Positions 42,618-54,398 are shown, numbered from the stretch's first letter. The stretch: DNA of 64,000 bases from Dactylellina haptotyla (GCA_031310005.1 CM062388.1:1612001-1676000); one strand, 5' to 3'. Notes: generated from the letters alone by a model not told the origin. Translations and numbers: made by a program.

Positions 42618-42828
42618 TGAAAGCAGCTTCCCTGCTGGGAAGAGTCAGGGAACTCGCAAAGAGTAGCGGATGGGGTGAGATGGGGTGAGACAGGTCTAGA
42701 GCCGAAGAGGCGGAGACAATGTCATGGGGAGAGGTCCGCACACACGGGTAGAGCGTATATACGTATGGGGAGAAAGATATATATGCGGGGAAGAAGGGAG
42801 TTGCGGTGATGTTAGATCGTGCACTCGG

Positions 42829-42850
42829 GATGATGATGATGATGATGATG
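42829..42850. repeat. (GAT)n microsatellite
   Basis: Seven uninterrupted trinucleotide units in the presumed IRA promoter or leader. Confidence 0.95.
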
Positions 42851-43089
42851 GCGGCGATGGCGGCTGATACGTCGACAGAGGCGATAGCTTTGAAGGGAAT
42901 ACGGGAAAGGGGGAGGGACGAGGAAGGAGGGTGAGGGTGAGGGTGAGGATGGTGAGGATGAGGAGGGAAGGAGGAGCGGTGTTGTGTTGTTGGAGGTTGT
43001 TGAGGATGATACGGCGGGCAGCGGTGGCCGTGATGGTTGGCGGAGGAGGAGGAGGAGGAATCTCTCGTTCTTTCTTCCGTTCTTTCTTT

Positions 43090-43116
43090 CGTTCGTTCGT
43101 TCGTTCGTTCGTTCGT
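43090..43116. repeat. (CGTT)n microsatellite
   Basis: Almost seven perfect tetranucleotide units, flanked by C/T-rich sequence on the left. Confidence 0.95.
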
Positions 43117-43908
43117 CTGAGAACAGCCGACAGCCAGCCTGTGCAGCTGTGCAGCTGTGCCCACAGACTCGGCGTTGCAGAATCGTTTTGCAGGCACGGG
43201 ATCACATCCAAATCTCCCTTTTCCTTGCTCTCTCTCCCTCTCCGTGCATATTATTATCATTATTATTATATTATCCGATGCAGTGTCCGGTTTCTTCTTA
43301 CTGTTGCATCTGAGCCTGGTCGAAGGACATTCGCGTGAGGCTACTGTCAAAAAACGAACACCCGGCCAGGGTCTCACCAACAAGTTCCCGTTTTCCCAGC
43401 GCAATGACAGACATTCACCAGACGGTTTGGCTGCAGCTGGCCAGAGGCAAGTCTGAGCATGTTCGGGTCACCATCAGACTGCTATAAAGACACGGGTAGC
43501 CGGGGCACTCTTTTGGCATTTTTGACCTCGATCTGGAGAGTCCAGTCGAGCGGCGGTGCCCCTTTCTTCAGTTAGATCAACGGCAATGCAGGTACAAACA
43601 AGCTACATGCCTGCGGCGGCGCTGGCGGTGGGTGCCAGTTTGCGGGCTGTCAAACCAGCCAGCGTTCGAATGTGTCCCTGGATCTGTTGCATTTTCCCGC
43701 CCAACACACATCCAACCCTGTGGACAGAACGGGTTTCAACAGAGATGCTTCAGCAGCGGAGAAGCGCGAGCCCAGGACTGCTCACGCTGAGTGGCTTAAA
43801 AAAAATTGAATAAAAAAATGAATAAAAAGGTGCTATGGCTTTATTGTTTTCCGAGGGTAGTGTCTAAATCAGAGCAATTTACAAGAGGTGCAGAAATAAT
43901 ATGATCAA

Positions 43909-46308
43909 TCAGCTACCTGCCAACATTGTCAACCCAAGGTTGACGAGGCTCGCTATTCCTTCCCCAATGATGGCGCCAGAAGCAACTAGGATCAGAAGGG
44001 TTTCCCGGTTCTTCAAGTCTTGCTCATCTGTCGCTTTCCCGCGCCAGTAGCCCTCTGCAACCCCTCCTATCACTCTAGCCAGAGTAAAAGAAGGCGTATT
44101 GTACATTCCAATCGCCACCGCTATGCCCCCGGGTAGCCACCCTGTATAACTTGTGTTTGGGTATCGTGCTTTCATCACCGTGGTCACCGCGAACACAAGC
44201 CCGAATAAGACGCAAAACTCCTTTGCATACCGCGGCAGCCCTTCGCCGTACAACAATCGCGAGCAGTCAATCCAAACGATCGCCGCGGGCATCTCAAACA
44301 TCTTGCTTGGGATCTTATATACTCTGTCGTAAAGTCGGTACAATAAACTCGAAATAACCGCTCCATATGCTGCTCCTACTAGCTGCCCATAAAACTGTGC
44401 CTTCGGCGACGCATGCAAGAGGTGCGACGTCTTCAGATCTTGTAGGATATCGCCAGCTTGTTGTCCTGCCGCCTCGGAAATTGCGCCGGCAACCAAGTTG
44501 ATCAAGACCGCGGAGGATGAAGTTTTGGCAACTATCAACGCAAAGAAGAGCTGTGCGATCTTGCCTACAATAAAGTTTTTTATTCAGTCCACATACAGTA
44601 AACAGGAATAAATGTGACTTACTGATTCCAGAGACCGGGTTCAGGTCTGTCTGTCCCAGTGCCCTTGCTGCCATCACCGAAAGAACAAACGCCAAACAAA
44701 GTGCTACTATCGTTAAATATATCGGGACCTCCGGGAAACAATAACGAACTGTGCCAACGCATAGGCTGGTTGTGAGCAGCAGTGCAACGAAGAATGTGGT
44801 CATGCCGATTTGTTCCTCTGCCGGCGCATCTTCGTCTTCGGTATCATCTTCGTTAACTTCCCACTCTTCGGGGTAGGCAAGTATAAATCTAGGCATATAC
44901 ACTCTCAACCATCTTTTTCGACGTATTTCCCTCCTTAACAAAGGGACTGCCGTATCCCACGTGAGCAACAGCAGCGAAATAACGCTGTCCGCCAGCATTA
45001 TCGACAAGCTGATCCACACAATCCATCCTCGAGATCCGGATTTCCAGTCGTTAACCATTCCCGGCGCCCAGCCGGCATTTTTGGCAATCGGCGAGAGGAT
45101 TCCCCAGCTATTCTAGATTAGCACAAGCCCGATTACCAAGAGATAGCGGGTAGGATACCCAAGAATTGCCCCAAATAGCATCGAGAGTGTCGTAGATCGA
45201 CCCATTATGATGCCTTGGCCGATATATGCGGGCGAGGGATTCAAGGCCCAGAGCCATGTTTCCGAGGCTGCCTGGCCGAATATAGGCAGATTGCGTAGCA
45301 CCGGGACAAAAAATGTCAAGAGAGTCTTTTCAGAATGGTTAGCCCTTCAACAAGCATCTGTTTCGGCCATACCCACATATATAGCTGAGATCCCGAATGC
45401 GATACTGAGAATTTTTGTCTGAGATTGCCAATCATAATTCCTCAAGATTCTAGGCTGCGGTTGCGACTGTTCTTCGTCAGCAATTTGGTGGTATGTTCCG
45501 CCTCGGCTTCGACGATGGGGATCGTTCGACGCCATGTCTGCCTGGCCTTTATGAAGCATCGTAATCAGCGCAGCTGTAGCTGTACCGCTTGGAAATCGCA
45601 TCTTCTCTCGAACGATGAGCTGTTTGCGTAGGGGTACACTGAAGATGACCCCAAAAAAAGCAAGCCCCAAGCTCCATATGATCAACGAAAAGGTGCTCAA
45701 TACGATTGGGCCACTTTCGGCAGTCGTCAGTAATTTTTCAATGGCGGGAATGACACCAATCAGACCAGCGGAGAGCGACATGCAACCGACGGCAACGGCG
45801 ACGGTTTGAGTGAAGACTACGATTACAACTGTGAGCTACAGTGGGTGGACAATGGTTAATGTGGGCGGACAGACCATTCTCCTTCTCTTGGAAAGGAAAG
45901 CCGAGGAACCGTGTTATCGACTTGAATATCACGAAAGATAATAGGGATGCGGGCATCGACATGAGCGATACCCATCCGGCTGTACAAATTTATATGCTTT
46001 AGCATCCGGGTTCGACTTAATACGTTGGTTGAATGGATGCTCAAGTGCTTACTCTGCAGACCAAAGTAGACATTCACGGCAGCGAGGATGGTGCCAACGA
46101 GCAATCCAACAAGGATACCCCGAACGGTGAATTGGCGTGGTCTTTTATCATGGGACTTGTCACTGCCGATATCGATAGCAGCACCGCTATGGTCACTAGT
46201 GTTGGATGGGGCGCTAGTGTTGGGGAGGTTGGCCGTGCTGTTGCTCCCGCTGTCGGCGGCGAGCAGCAGCGGCAGACGATCTCGATCTTCGTCCTTTGGG
46301 AAAGCCAT
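43909..46308 (-). CDS. OPT-family (oligopeptide/metal-chelate) transporter
   Basis: Multi-pass membrane transporter of the oligopeptide transporter superfamily. Members carry small peptides, glutathione or metal chelates with protons, and the substrate here cannot be told. The model has 702 residues in exons 46053-46308, 45875-45979, 45377-45816, 45159-45325, 44623-45107 and 43909-44564. The start is the ATG at 46308 (MAFPKDEDRD). A polar N terminus is followed by FTVRGILVGLLVGTILAAVN and YFGLQTGWVSLMSMPASLL, the OPT signature region. Then come a conserved QTVAVAVGCMSLSAGLIGVI block, NPSPAYIGQGIIMG, FGAILGWGILSPIAK and LNPVSGISKIAQLFFAL near the C terminus. These blocks resemble the YSL-like (metal-chelate) branch more than the long PTR-type oligopeptide branch, which is inference. 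It is divergent from the SUN-family gene. Confidence 0.9.
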
Positions 46309-47709
46309 GGCCGTCAATCATAATAGTAGTAAAATATGTTGTGCGAAAGAGGTTGTTGACATGTGTTCGGCTCGTTCGATCGGGAAATAGCTCGAGCTCA
46401 GGCTGGCCAGCGCTGGATTAGGAAGTTTGGGGGAAGCGAGACGGATTGTGTTGGAGATGAGGTGTCTTGTGCCAAGCCTGCGTTTCACGGACAGCAGCCA
46501 ATCAAACGCGGGCAAACCAGCTGGTGTTAGCCCAAAAAGGAGTAAACACATTTCATTTGGATTTTCATTTTTATTTTTAAAACAAACCCACTCTCCCTCC
46601 ATTCTGCCATGGCTACGAATACTCCTATGATCAGGCGAAAGGGTTAACTAGTGCACGCGTGCTCGCAGCTTATTCTCGCAAACTGGAGATTTCTTCTTTT
46701 TAGAATTTCATTACAAAAGAAAATTGGTGTTCGAGTAACCCCTTTAGCGAACAAACCACGCACACCCTTGAAAGGTTTTTTATCGCAAGACAACATGGTT
46801 CTGGCGCAAGAGGAAACTGGGGAGGGATATCATTCATGGCATGTAATTTCCGCTCCACTTGACGGGTTTTTCTTTTTCGCTTGTGATTGGACTGGAGAAC
46901 GAGAACCCCTGGCAGGGTAATTAACATGCGGCCGCGCAGCGACTTGGTGATAGCGTAATGAGCCACTCGCGATACGGAACTCTCTTTATCCCATCAAATA
47001 ATCAATCACTGAATCACTCCATCGCTCAATCATGTTGGGTCGAGCAATCGAGTAATTAATTGATCAATCAAATCGAGCCATTGATATGCACATTGAGGTG
47101 TTCCTGGACCGACGTGTGCTGTCACCATCCGAGCCAGTGAGAACCTCTCCTTCCCTTCTTTTTCTTCTTTCGATTTCGAATTAAAAAAAATTTATTAATT
47201 TTTTCCCACAGCGTCGCCTTGGTTGTCTTGTGCCAAGGGTCTTCTCTCTCTCTTGGGGTGGTGAATTCGAATAGGGTGGTAACTGCGCATTGCTTTTTTG
47301 CGCGGCCTCTCACACACAGTCCCCCTCAGACCAGGCGCACTTTCCCATCCAATGCAATTTCCCTGCTAGTTACCTGCGAGAGGGCTCTCTCTTCCCGTCC
47401 CTTATTATATTTTCTCTCCTCCACCTTGTTTTTTCTGGACTTGTTCCTTTTTTTCCCTTTTCCCTCCCTTCATCGCTACTATCCTTTCTGTCGGTGTACA
47501 TTTTCGGACCTTCGACTCTGACTTCACTCCTTTGTCAGCGTTGACCGTGTCTCCCACGTCGCTCCTTTCCGCCAACTTCGCCGTAGTCGATCCAACGCTC
47601 GCAACGCATATATGTTTTTTTGCTACAACACAAATCCTCTAGAGCCTAGAGCCCAACAGTAGATATCTCTTCGAACAGTCCTTTTTTCCGATATCACAAG
47701 TCCGACAAC
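46309..47709. promoter_or_regulatory. Bidirectional region, OPT transporter / SUN-family gene
   Basis: 1.4 kb between divergent start codons. It has repeated ATCAATCA/AATCACT units and an ATTGATCAAT palindrome at about 46997-47090. A long C/T-rich leader from about 47140 to 47560 precedes the SUN-family gene, as expected for a strongly expressed wall protein. No gene is visible. Confidence 0.5.
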
Positions 47710-49457
47710 ATGCGATTCATCGATTCGTCGACGCTCGTCAAGACCAGTCTTCTGACTGCGATCGCACTTCCATCCGTTCTGGCCTCCGAAGTCAACTTCT
47801 CGGAGTTGGGCCGCCGACATGCCCATTCTCACCAGAAGAAACACGAGCATCACCACCAGGAACGAAAGGTCGAGAAGCGCGGAACGTGCGCCTTTCCTGG
47901 AAGCAACAAGATGGTTGCTGTCGCTTCAAGCAAGATGAATGCGGGATGGGTGAGTGATTTTCGGATCGGTCTTTGGAATTCGTCTGTTTGTCGTACCAGC
48001 GGGGTCTCAAACTTTGCTAGCGCTCGATAGACGTGTTTATGAAATCGCGATCGGTACCTTTTTTGTTTTTTCGTGGTGTGGAATCGAAACTAATCATATA
48101 ATCAGGCCTTACCTCCAGACCAGCCATGCACGCCGGGCATGTACTGCCCTTATGCCTGCCCTCCTGGATATCTCATGGGACAATGGGATCCGGATGCCAC
48201 ATCCTACACTTACCCCATGTCGATGGTTAGTCTCAATTACTCTTTTTGAAAGCGTTTATCAAATGCTAAGCCTTTAAAACAGAACGGCGGTCTCAAGTGC
48301 GGCAATGACGGGCAGGTCTCTATTCCATTCCCTGACAAGGAATTCTGCTACCCAGGTGCCGGAACATTCGTTGCACACAACTTGCTCTCGCAGCCTGTCG
48401 CGATTTGTCAAACAGTCCTGCCGGGGCGAGAGGATATGTTGATCCCAACTCTCGTGGGACCAAATGAGTCTGTCCCTCTCGCAGTCCCTGGTCCCGAGTA
48501 CTGGTGCGGAACTGCTGCTCAGTAAGTAGCCGCTCACCGATAGCGCCCCGCTTTGAGAGCCCTTATCTGACAGCTTTTAGTTACTACATCAACCCTCCCG
48601 GTGTCTCTGTCGCTGAAGGCTGCATCTGGGGATCCACCGCCAACCCTCGCGGCAACTGGACCCCATACGTCGCCGGCGCCAACATTGACAACAATGGAAA
48701 CACCTTCACAAAAATCGGTTGGAACCCAATCTACCTAGAACCAACGACTCCCTTTAGAAATGTACGACCGGACTGGGGGGTTAAGATTATCTGCGAAGAA
48801 GGCAAACAATGCAACGGCCTTCCCTGCATTATCGATCCAGCAGTCGATGCCGTCAACGCTGTCAACACCGGACGCTCCGGTCAGTCTACTGGAGGCGCTG
48901 GTGGCGGCAATTTCTGCGTCGTCACCGCTCCCAAGGGAACAAAGGCCATCTTGGTTACGTTCCCCGCTGGAAAGGGTGATGACGACTCTGCTGCTGTCCC
49001 ATTGGGGGATGTGAGCCTGTCCTCCTCGTCTGATCCAACCTCGACCACTGAAGCTCCCCCAACCACCACCTCCACAACCGAATCATCTACCTCGACCTCT
49101 ACCTCTTCTACCTCTACCTCCACGTCAACGACAACCTCTACCACGACCACATCGACCTCTACTACCGAATCTTCGACCTCAACAAGCACATCCTGCGATA
49201 CCACGTCAACAAGTGTCCTCCCAACGGCGAAGTATCGTAATACGACTACTAGCGCCTACACCCCTACTTTGACTCCTGTCAACCAGGGTGTTTCGAATGT
49301 TACAGCGGATGCCTCCTTGTATACTGACGCCATGTCAACCACGGGAACCTCCGCAGGGCCTTCCTCGACAGACCTGAAGGGAGCCGCTTCTGCCATCGTA
49401 CCCAGTGTCTTTGCCCTAGGACTGGTGGCACTTGCCCACGCCGCCTTCGCCTTGTAG
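47710..49457 (+). CDS. SUN-family secreted cell-wall protein, GPI-anchored
   Basis: Extracellular wall-remodelling protein of the fungal SUN family (Sim1/Uth1/Nca3/Sun4 and Psu1 relatives). The model has 491 residues in exons 47710-47949, 48106-48225, 48283-48521 and 48581-49457. Residues 1-25 form a signal peptide, MRFIDSS then TSLLTAIALPSVLA. A short pro-segment with nine His in HAHSHQKKHEHHHQ ends at a Kex2-type KR (56-57). The cysteine-rich SUN domain follows (CTPGMYCPYACPPGYLMGQW, GGLKCGNDGQVSIPFPDKEF, YYINPPGVSVAEGCIWG, WGVKIICEEGKQCNGLPC). A Ser/Thr-rich stalk comes next, and then a hydrophobic C terminus (AIVPSVFALGLVALAHAAFAL) that fits a GPI-anchor signal. The Ser/Thr stalk plus GPI signal suggests the Psu1/Adg3-like wall-attached subgroup. 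Confidence 0.9.
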
Positions 49458-50853
49458 ATAAACTTCGGCCCACCCATGTTCGTACTCACGGGGAGCAGTT
49501 TCAAGCTGATCGGAATCTACCTGTTCTCCGTATTTTCTTTCTTGGATGATGGGAGTCTTATGGAGTTTATCTGCCTTTTCTTCTTTTCTTCTTATTTTGA
49601 AACGGGTCTTCATATATTCAAACGGGGGGGGTTCGGATTTGGTGTGTCGGGACTCGCCTCGCGGGTTAGGCGCTGTACAGCCGATCTACACAGCCTTCTC
49701 ATCTTTTTGATTCTTATTATTTCTATTTTACTCATGTCGATGTTGCTACATATTTACATTTGAGGTACTATTACGACAATAACAACAATGTTTAATCCTT
49801 GGGCGCCATTCCCTACGTTTACTTCGTCCTAGGCTATATTATTCTTCCGGCGTAGCGGCAGATTCCAACGACTGTCATCCCCTGGGCGATTGATCTTGTT
49901 CAAAACTCTTTTCACACGCAATCCATAACTCTTTTCTTTCTCTCTTCTCTTTCACCAGATTCTATTAAAAGACTCTAATTTTCCTTCTCAAACCCCCCTA
50001 TTTAAGCGCACCAGGGCCTTTTTAAACCTTCTTTCAATTCTTTTTATGCCCGGGTGCCGAAACGGCTACGCAGCAGTGTCCACAGCATGACAGCGCGGCT
50101 TAACGTGTTACGACATGAGTTTTTTTCTAATTCACCAGTGTCTCCTTAATTTCGTCCTTTTCTTTTTTTTTCTTTTCTTGTGCTTTTTTCTTCGCTCATT
50201 TATTTCCTTTGTTACCGTTTTTGAATACTTCAATTCGATGTGATACCAATTTCTTCTTCTGAATTACCTTTTTTATATATTTTTTTATCCTAGTCACTTA
50301 CTTTTTGTAACAAAAAGATTTCGACGGGACTCGAAAAGCTGCATATTTTTGTGCATTTTTTTGGTTGCTGGGACGGACTTGTAAATTATTAAGCAGGAGG
50401 AGAAAGTGCAGTGTTATCTTTAACCATTTCTGAATATAAACTCATTGGAGGTTGTAAACGAATGATTCTTTCCACGTCTGAACGTCCGCTTCGTAGAATC
50501 TTCAAAGTGGATTCGAGGTTCTCAGACACATGCAAGGTACACCGACAAACGGCGGCCAAGCCTTCCCGAACCTTGGAAACCAGGGACCTCGCACTTTTCA
50601 CGTCATCCGCTGCATCCACCACCAATTCTCCATTTGCATACGTCCATGCATGTACATGTGCCCCGCGCCCTTACATAGCCGTAGACAACGATGATGCCTG
50701 CCTCCAATTGCACCTCCGACTGACATCCGTCCGCAGACAATCGCCAGTCCCTCTTCTCCGGATCTATCCCGTCAGTTGGTACGGCATTTATTGATCCTAC
50801 ATCATCACGCACGCGCACACACACACTCGCGCGCACCATCCGCCTCCAATATC
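49458..50853 (+). promoter_or_regulatory. Intergenic region, SUN-family 3' end and TAM41 promoter
   Basis: 1.4 kb, T-rich in its first half (the SUN-gene 3' untranslated part with a G8 run near 49624) and C-rich toward the TAM41 start. No frame has family resemblance. A GCATGTACATGTGC near-palindrome lies near 50648. CACACACA and GCGCG tracts lie just before the start codon. Confidence 0.5.
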
Positions 50854-52430
50854 ATGGCGCTGGGCAGTCCAGCTCCTCGGCCAGTCGTACGATTGCTTGC
50901 AGCCTCGGCCCTGCGTTACGGTCTCCTCATCCCCGCGCCGGGCTACGTAGCATACCGCAATTCATTTCCGACCAACCCTCCAGCCTACCGTTCCTTTTCC
51001 TCCACACCCAGCCGTCCTCAAGAATCAACCGCACCAAGCAAAGATAACAAAACCCCACAATCAACAGACCGACAGCCCGCCTCCCAGGCCTTCGATGCAT
51101 CTACCAAACACACCAAGCATGACACCCGCTCTCCGTTTGACTATGCCACCCAAGAACCCTTCTATGATACATCTCAATACCATTCTCTCCCTCGAACCTT
51201 CGGCGCAAACCAGTACATGTACATCAATGAGGAGCTCCGGCAATCCCTTCGTCAGCTCCTCTGGCAGTTTAAAGCCCCGATCCGCTATGCTTTCGCCTAC
51301 GGATCTGGAGTGTTCTCGCAGGGCACCAGCTCCTCGAAAGATAAACCGATGATCGATCTAATATTCGGAGTTACGTATACAGAGCACTGGCACAGTCTTA
51401 ATCTTACGGAGCACCGTGATCATTACAGCTTTCTCGGCAAGCTTGGGAGTGGTGTGGTAGCGACAGTGCAGGATAGGTTTGGTGCAGGTGTATTCTTCAA
51501 CACCTACGTTGAGTTAAACGGGATGGCACGTCCATATCTTTACCGCATACTCGAAATTCAACACTGTGCTAATAGTCATACGGATTAGATGATAAAATAC
51601 GGCGTCGTGAACCTTGATACCTTTTGCCGGGATTTGACAGATTGGGAGACTTTATACTTAGCCGGGAGGATGCATAAGCCAGTTCGAAGACCATATCCAC
51701 CTTTTCATTTCTTGAGTTGCTATATACTAAAAGTTATTACTAGGTTAAAATATTAAGAGACGATGCGCGTGTCCGGTTGGCCAACCAAGCCAATCTTCTT
51801 TCGGCTCTGCGAGTAGCGCTACTTCTTCTCCCAGAGCAATTCACCGAGCAGCAGCTTTATCACACGATAGCCGGGATCTCGTACATGGGCGATCCGCGAA
51901 TGAACTTATTCACAGAAAATCCGCATAAAGTAGCCAACATCGTGGCGAACCAGCTCCCGAACTTCAGGCGACTCTATTCGCCTCTGGTGGATACCTTACC
52001 AAACCTGATATTCAAAAATGATCCGAAGAACTCGGTGCCTAAGGATACAATCCTATTGCAAGACATGGATCCAGTCAGGAGAGGTAATATGGTCAGACGA
52101 TTACCAAAAACTTTCAGGAAGAGACTATATTTCCAATATCAACGGAAATGGCAAATACCACAGCTAGAGTACGAGAAGTTGGTTGGTTCCTCGGAAGAAC
52201 AGGAGCAGCTGGAAGGTAGGATGGGCGGGCAGTTCGAACAGAGAATAGCTGAGGATATAGCAGGGATACGGAAGGAGGTCAAGAAAGTGATTAACGGTAC
52301 GATCGGTTGGCCAAGTACGAGTCAGAGTTTCAAAGGACTGTTTACTACCGGGTGGGTGAAGACTTGGAAATACCTGCAAGAAAAGGTTAAGAAGTGGCAG
52401 TCGGCGAAGAAAAGTGCCGATCCCAAGTAG
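50854..52430 (+). CDS. TAM41: Mitochondrial CDP-diacylglycerol synthase Tam41
   Basis: Matrix-side inner-membrane enzyme that makes CDP-diacylglycerol from phosphatidic acid and CTP, the first committed step toward cardiolipin. The model has 483 residues in exons 50854-51525, 51589-51681 and 51744-52430. The Arg/Ser/Ala-rich start (MALGSPAPRPVVRLLAASAL) fits a mitochondrial targeting sequence. The nucleotidyltransferase-like core has AFAYGSGVFSQG at about 147-158 and MIDLIFGV at about 168-175. ELNGM, MIKYGVVNLDTFCRDLTDW, LYLAGRMHKPVKILRDDARV and AGISYMGDPRM follow. The first intron begins GC rather than GT (51526-51588); only this junction keeps the conserved ELNGM-MIKYGVV reading. The C terminus is longer than in animals. 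It converges on IST1. Confidence 0.94.
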
Positions 52431-52726
52431 CTGATTGCATTTTAGGGAGCAGAGAAATTCCTGTACTTTTAGATTTGCCTTTTAGACTTTTTGGTTTTCC
52501 TTTTCTTTTTTGGGTAGCATTTCGAGCCTACTATTTTGTTCAATATACTGTGAATAGGACTTATCCGCTGAACACCCAGATCAAATGGGTTACTGAGCAC
52601 ACAGAATAATGATGAATATCGTGGTATGCATATACAAAATCGATTCAATGAGAGATATCATTCGCTAAAGGAAGAAGTAAAAGAAAAGAAAAACACTCGC
52701 TTTCCCGGTTCACACGCAAGAATTTA

Positions 52727-53782
52727 TTAATCTTTTGGAACTTGTTTGAGGGCGGCAAATCTTCTAAGCAAATCCTGATCCACCTCAGAGCCTGCAGGTT
52801 TTCTCGCCGGTGCAGGGGCAGCTGCTTTCTTCTGTGGTGTCTGAGGTGGTGCCGCCGCGGTCTTTGGGTCCTCCCTATCGGGTAGCTTGACATGCGGTCT
52901 AACATTCTCAGTCGTTGGACTAGCTGGGGCTATGGCGATGGGGCTCTTGGGGCCGAGATTAATTTTCCTCGGGGGGGTAGCGTGCGACAGTTCTTCTTCC
53001 GCGACAGCCAGTGGTTGCTCCAGGAGAGCCCCGGAGCCTGGCTGGTCGTCAGTATCATCGTCACCCTCATCGGCGGGTATGGTCTCGGCTTCCTCATCTT
53101 TCAAACCGGGATAGTGCACATGATACGCTTTCGCAATCTCCTGCAGGTAGAGGTCCACGAGCGCGGGACTGGGCGGCTCAACCTTCAATTTTTTCGTGAC
53201 CCGTTCGGCGACTTTGCCATCCACGTTATCGATGGCGTTCTGGGCGTACAGTTTGCCATACTTTTCGACCAGGATCATGCGGACCTGCTGTAGTTCCTTC
53301 ACATCGGTTCTGGGGGCGGCGTAGATGACGGACTGGATGGCCTCTTCGAGTCCCGGGTCGACGTCCTTCGCTTCTATTAGGCCGATTCTGGCGAGTAGCA
53401 GCTCGCAGTATAGCTCTAGGATCTCGAGGAGTTCGACGTTGATGTCCTCGCGGATGATCATTTCGACACGGATCTTGGCGGATTCATATTTGCCTTGTTC
53501 GATGATCTGGGCGAGCTGGCGGCGGTTTATCTTTGCGATGGCGGTTTCCTTCTGCTGGACCATGCGGAGGCGAGAGATGGAGAGTTTGAGGGCGACTTTT
53601 AATTTCGACTACATTTCTTGTTAGTATACGGGTGTGGTTTGGGGAAGCATATGCGCGGGGGTGGTGGCGGCGGAGGAGGAGGAGGAGGAGGAGGAGGAGG
53701 AGGAGGAGGAGGAGGAGGAGGAGGAGGAGAGGGGTGGTGGTGGTGTGGTGGAGCGTACGGTGAGGGGCGAAGGAGGGGCCAT
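52727..53782 (-). CDS. IST1: ESCRT-III-associated protein Ist1
   Basis: Regulates Vps4 and ESCRT-III at endosomes and in abscission. The minimal model has 301 residues: exon 1 at 53759-53782 encodes only MAPPSPLT, and exon 2 is 52727-53608. The Ist1 domain covers about 9-195 (SKLKVALKLSISRLRMVQQK, KINRRQLAQIIEQGKYESAK, IREDINVELLEILELYCELL). A Pro/acid-rich linker follows. The last residues, DQDLLRRFAALK, fit the MIM1 motif that binds the Vps4 MIT domain (Leu-x-x-Arg-Phe-x-x-Leu-Lys), as in other Ist1 proteins. The first intron (53609-53758) contains 19 perfect (GGA) units, which read as CCT/TCC in the transcript. The frame continues open upstream of the chosen ATG through a hydrophobic segment, described separately. 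Confidence 0.94.
53672..53728. repeat. (GGA)19 microsatellite inside the IST1 first intron
   Basis: Nineteen perfect units. The intron is 150 nt instead of the usual 50-70, almost entirely because of this tract. On the transcript it is a pure pyrimidine run. Confidence 0.95.
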
Positions 53783-54077
53783 GATTCTCCACAGCACGGT
53801 GGCTACGACGGCAACGAGGAGGGCGGAGGCGATCTGGTAGGAAGGGTTGTCCCTGAGCTTTTGAACAAAGTCGTCGACTGGGTTGGGGAGGTTAGCAGCG
53901 TATCGATAAACTGGAAAGCGAGAGACGGTACGAACACGAGGCGACGGTCTCGAGTTGCTCGCGTATATAAGCGGGCACAAGATGGCTAAATGCGTCCCAC
54001 CAGTGGTCCTCCGCGGGGTACTCCTCCTGGTAGTAGTAGTACTGGCGCTCGGGCTGCTGAGGCGACGGCGGGTCCAT
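53759..54077 (-). other. Possible upstream exons in frame with IST1, with a membrane segment
   Basis: Upstream of the IST1 ATG the frame stays open for 66 codons and reads like protein: VDDFVQKLRDNPSYQ followed by IASALLVAVVATVLW, a strong candidate membrane helix, then RI joined to MAPPSPLT. A further exon at 53927-54077 (MDPPSPQQPERQ, YPAEDHWWDAFSHLVPAYI) can be joined by a 49-nt intron (53878-53926) with a GCTAACC branch site and CCCAG acceptor, in frame. The result would be an 82-residue extension of Ist1, or a separate small membrane protein if the next intron is retained (stop at 53621). I do not recognise it as a known family. It may also be chance in GC-rich sequence. Confidence 0.3.
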
Positions 54078-54133
54078 TATTTATCGGGCGTCCGGAGAGC
54101 TGCGTCTTTGGCCGGTGCGATCTATCTACTACG

Positions 54134-54200
54134 GACGACGACGACGACGACGACGACGATAATAATAATTATATAATAATAAATAAATAAATAAATAAGA
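54134..54200. repeat. Compound (GAC)n-(TAA)n-(AAAT)n microsatellite
   Basis: About eight GAC/ACG units run directly into ATAATAATAAT, a short TATAT break and then five AAAT units. Confidence 0.9.
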
Positions 54201-54398
54201 AGAAGTTTAGGATCGTGCCGGGGGGCAGCCTGGCGGACGCGAATGACGACGCTGCCGGGCAACGTCACGTACACCGGACGGGGCTCTGCGTTGATGTGTT
54301 GACGCGTTGCTGCTGCCCTTCCCGTTCACGACGACGGCCAGTCTCGTCGGGCTCGGGCTCTGAGCGCGGTGTCTCGAATCGAACCGGCCCGGGCGCGA

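Larger units (their letters stand above)
42618..43908 (-). promoter_or_regulatory. IRA upstream region and OPT transporter 3' end, with microsatellites
   Basis: 1.29 kb between tandem minus-strand genes. It contains a (GAT)7 tract at 42829-42850, G/A-rich sequence from 42890 to 43060 and a (CGTT)n tract at 43090-43116. Long overlapping frames on both strands are low-complexity by-products of these repeats. No gene is supported. Confidence 0.5.

Noticed and set aside
42601-43404. Long minus-strand frame upstream of IRA (267 codons) and matching + strand frames
   Set aside because: They consist of translated microsatellites (NERTNERT, HPHPHP, IIIII) with no conserved block.
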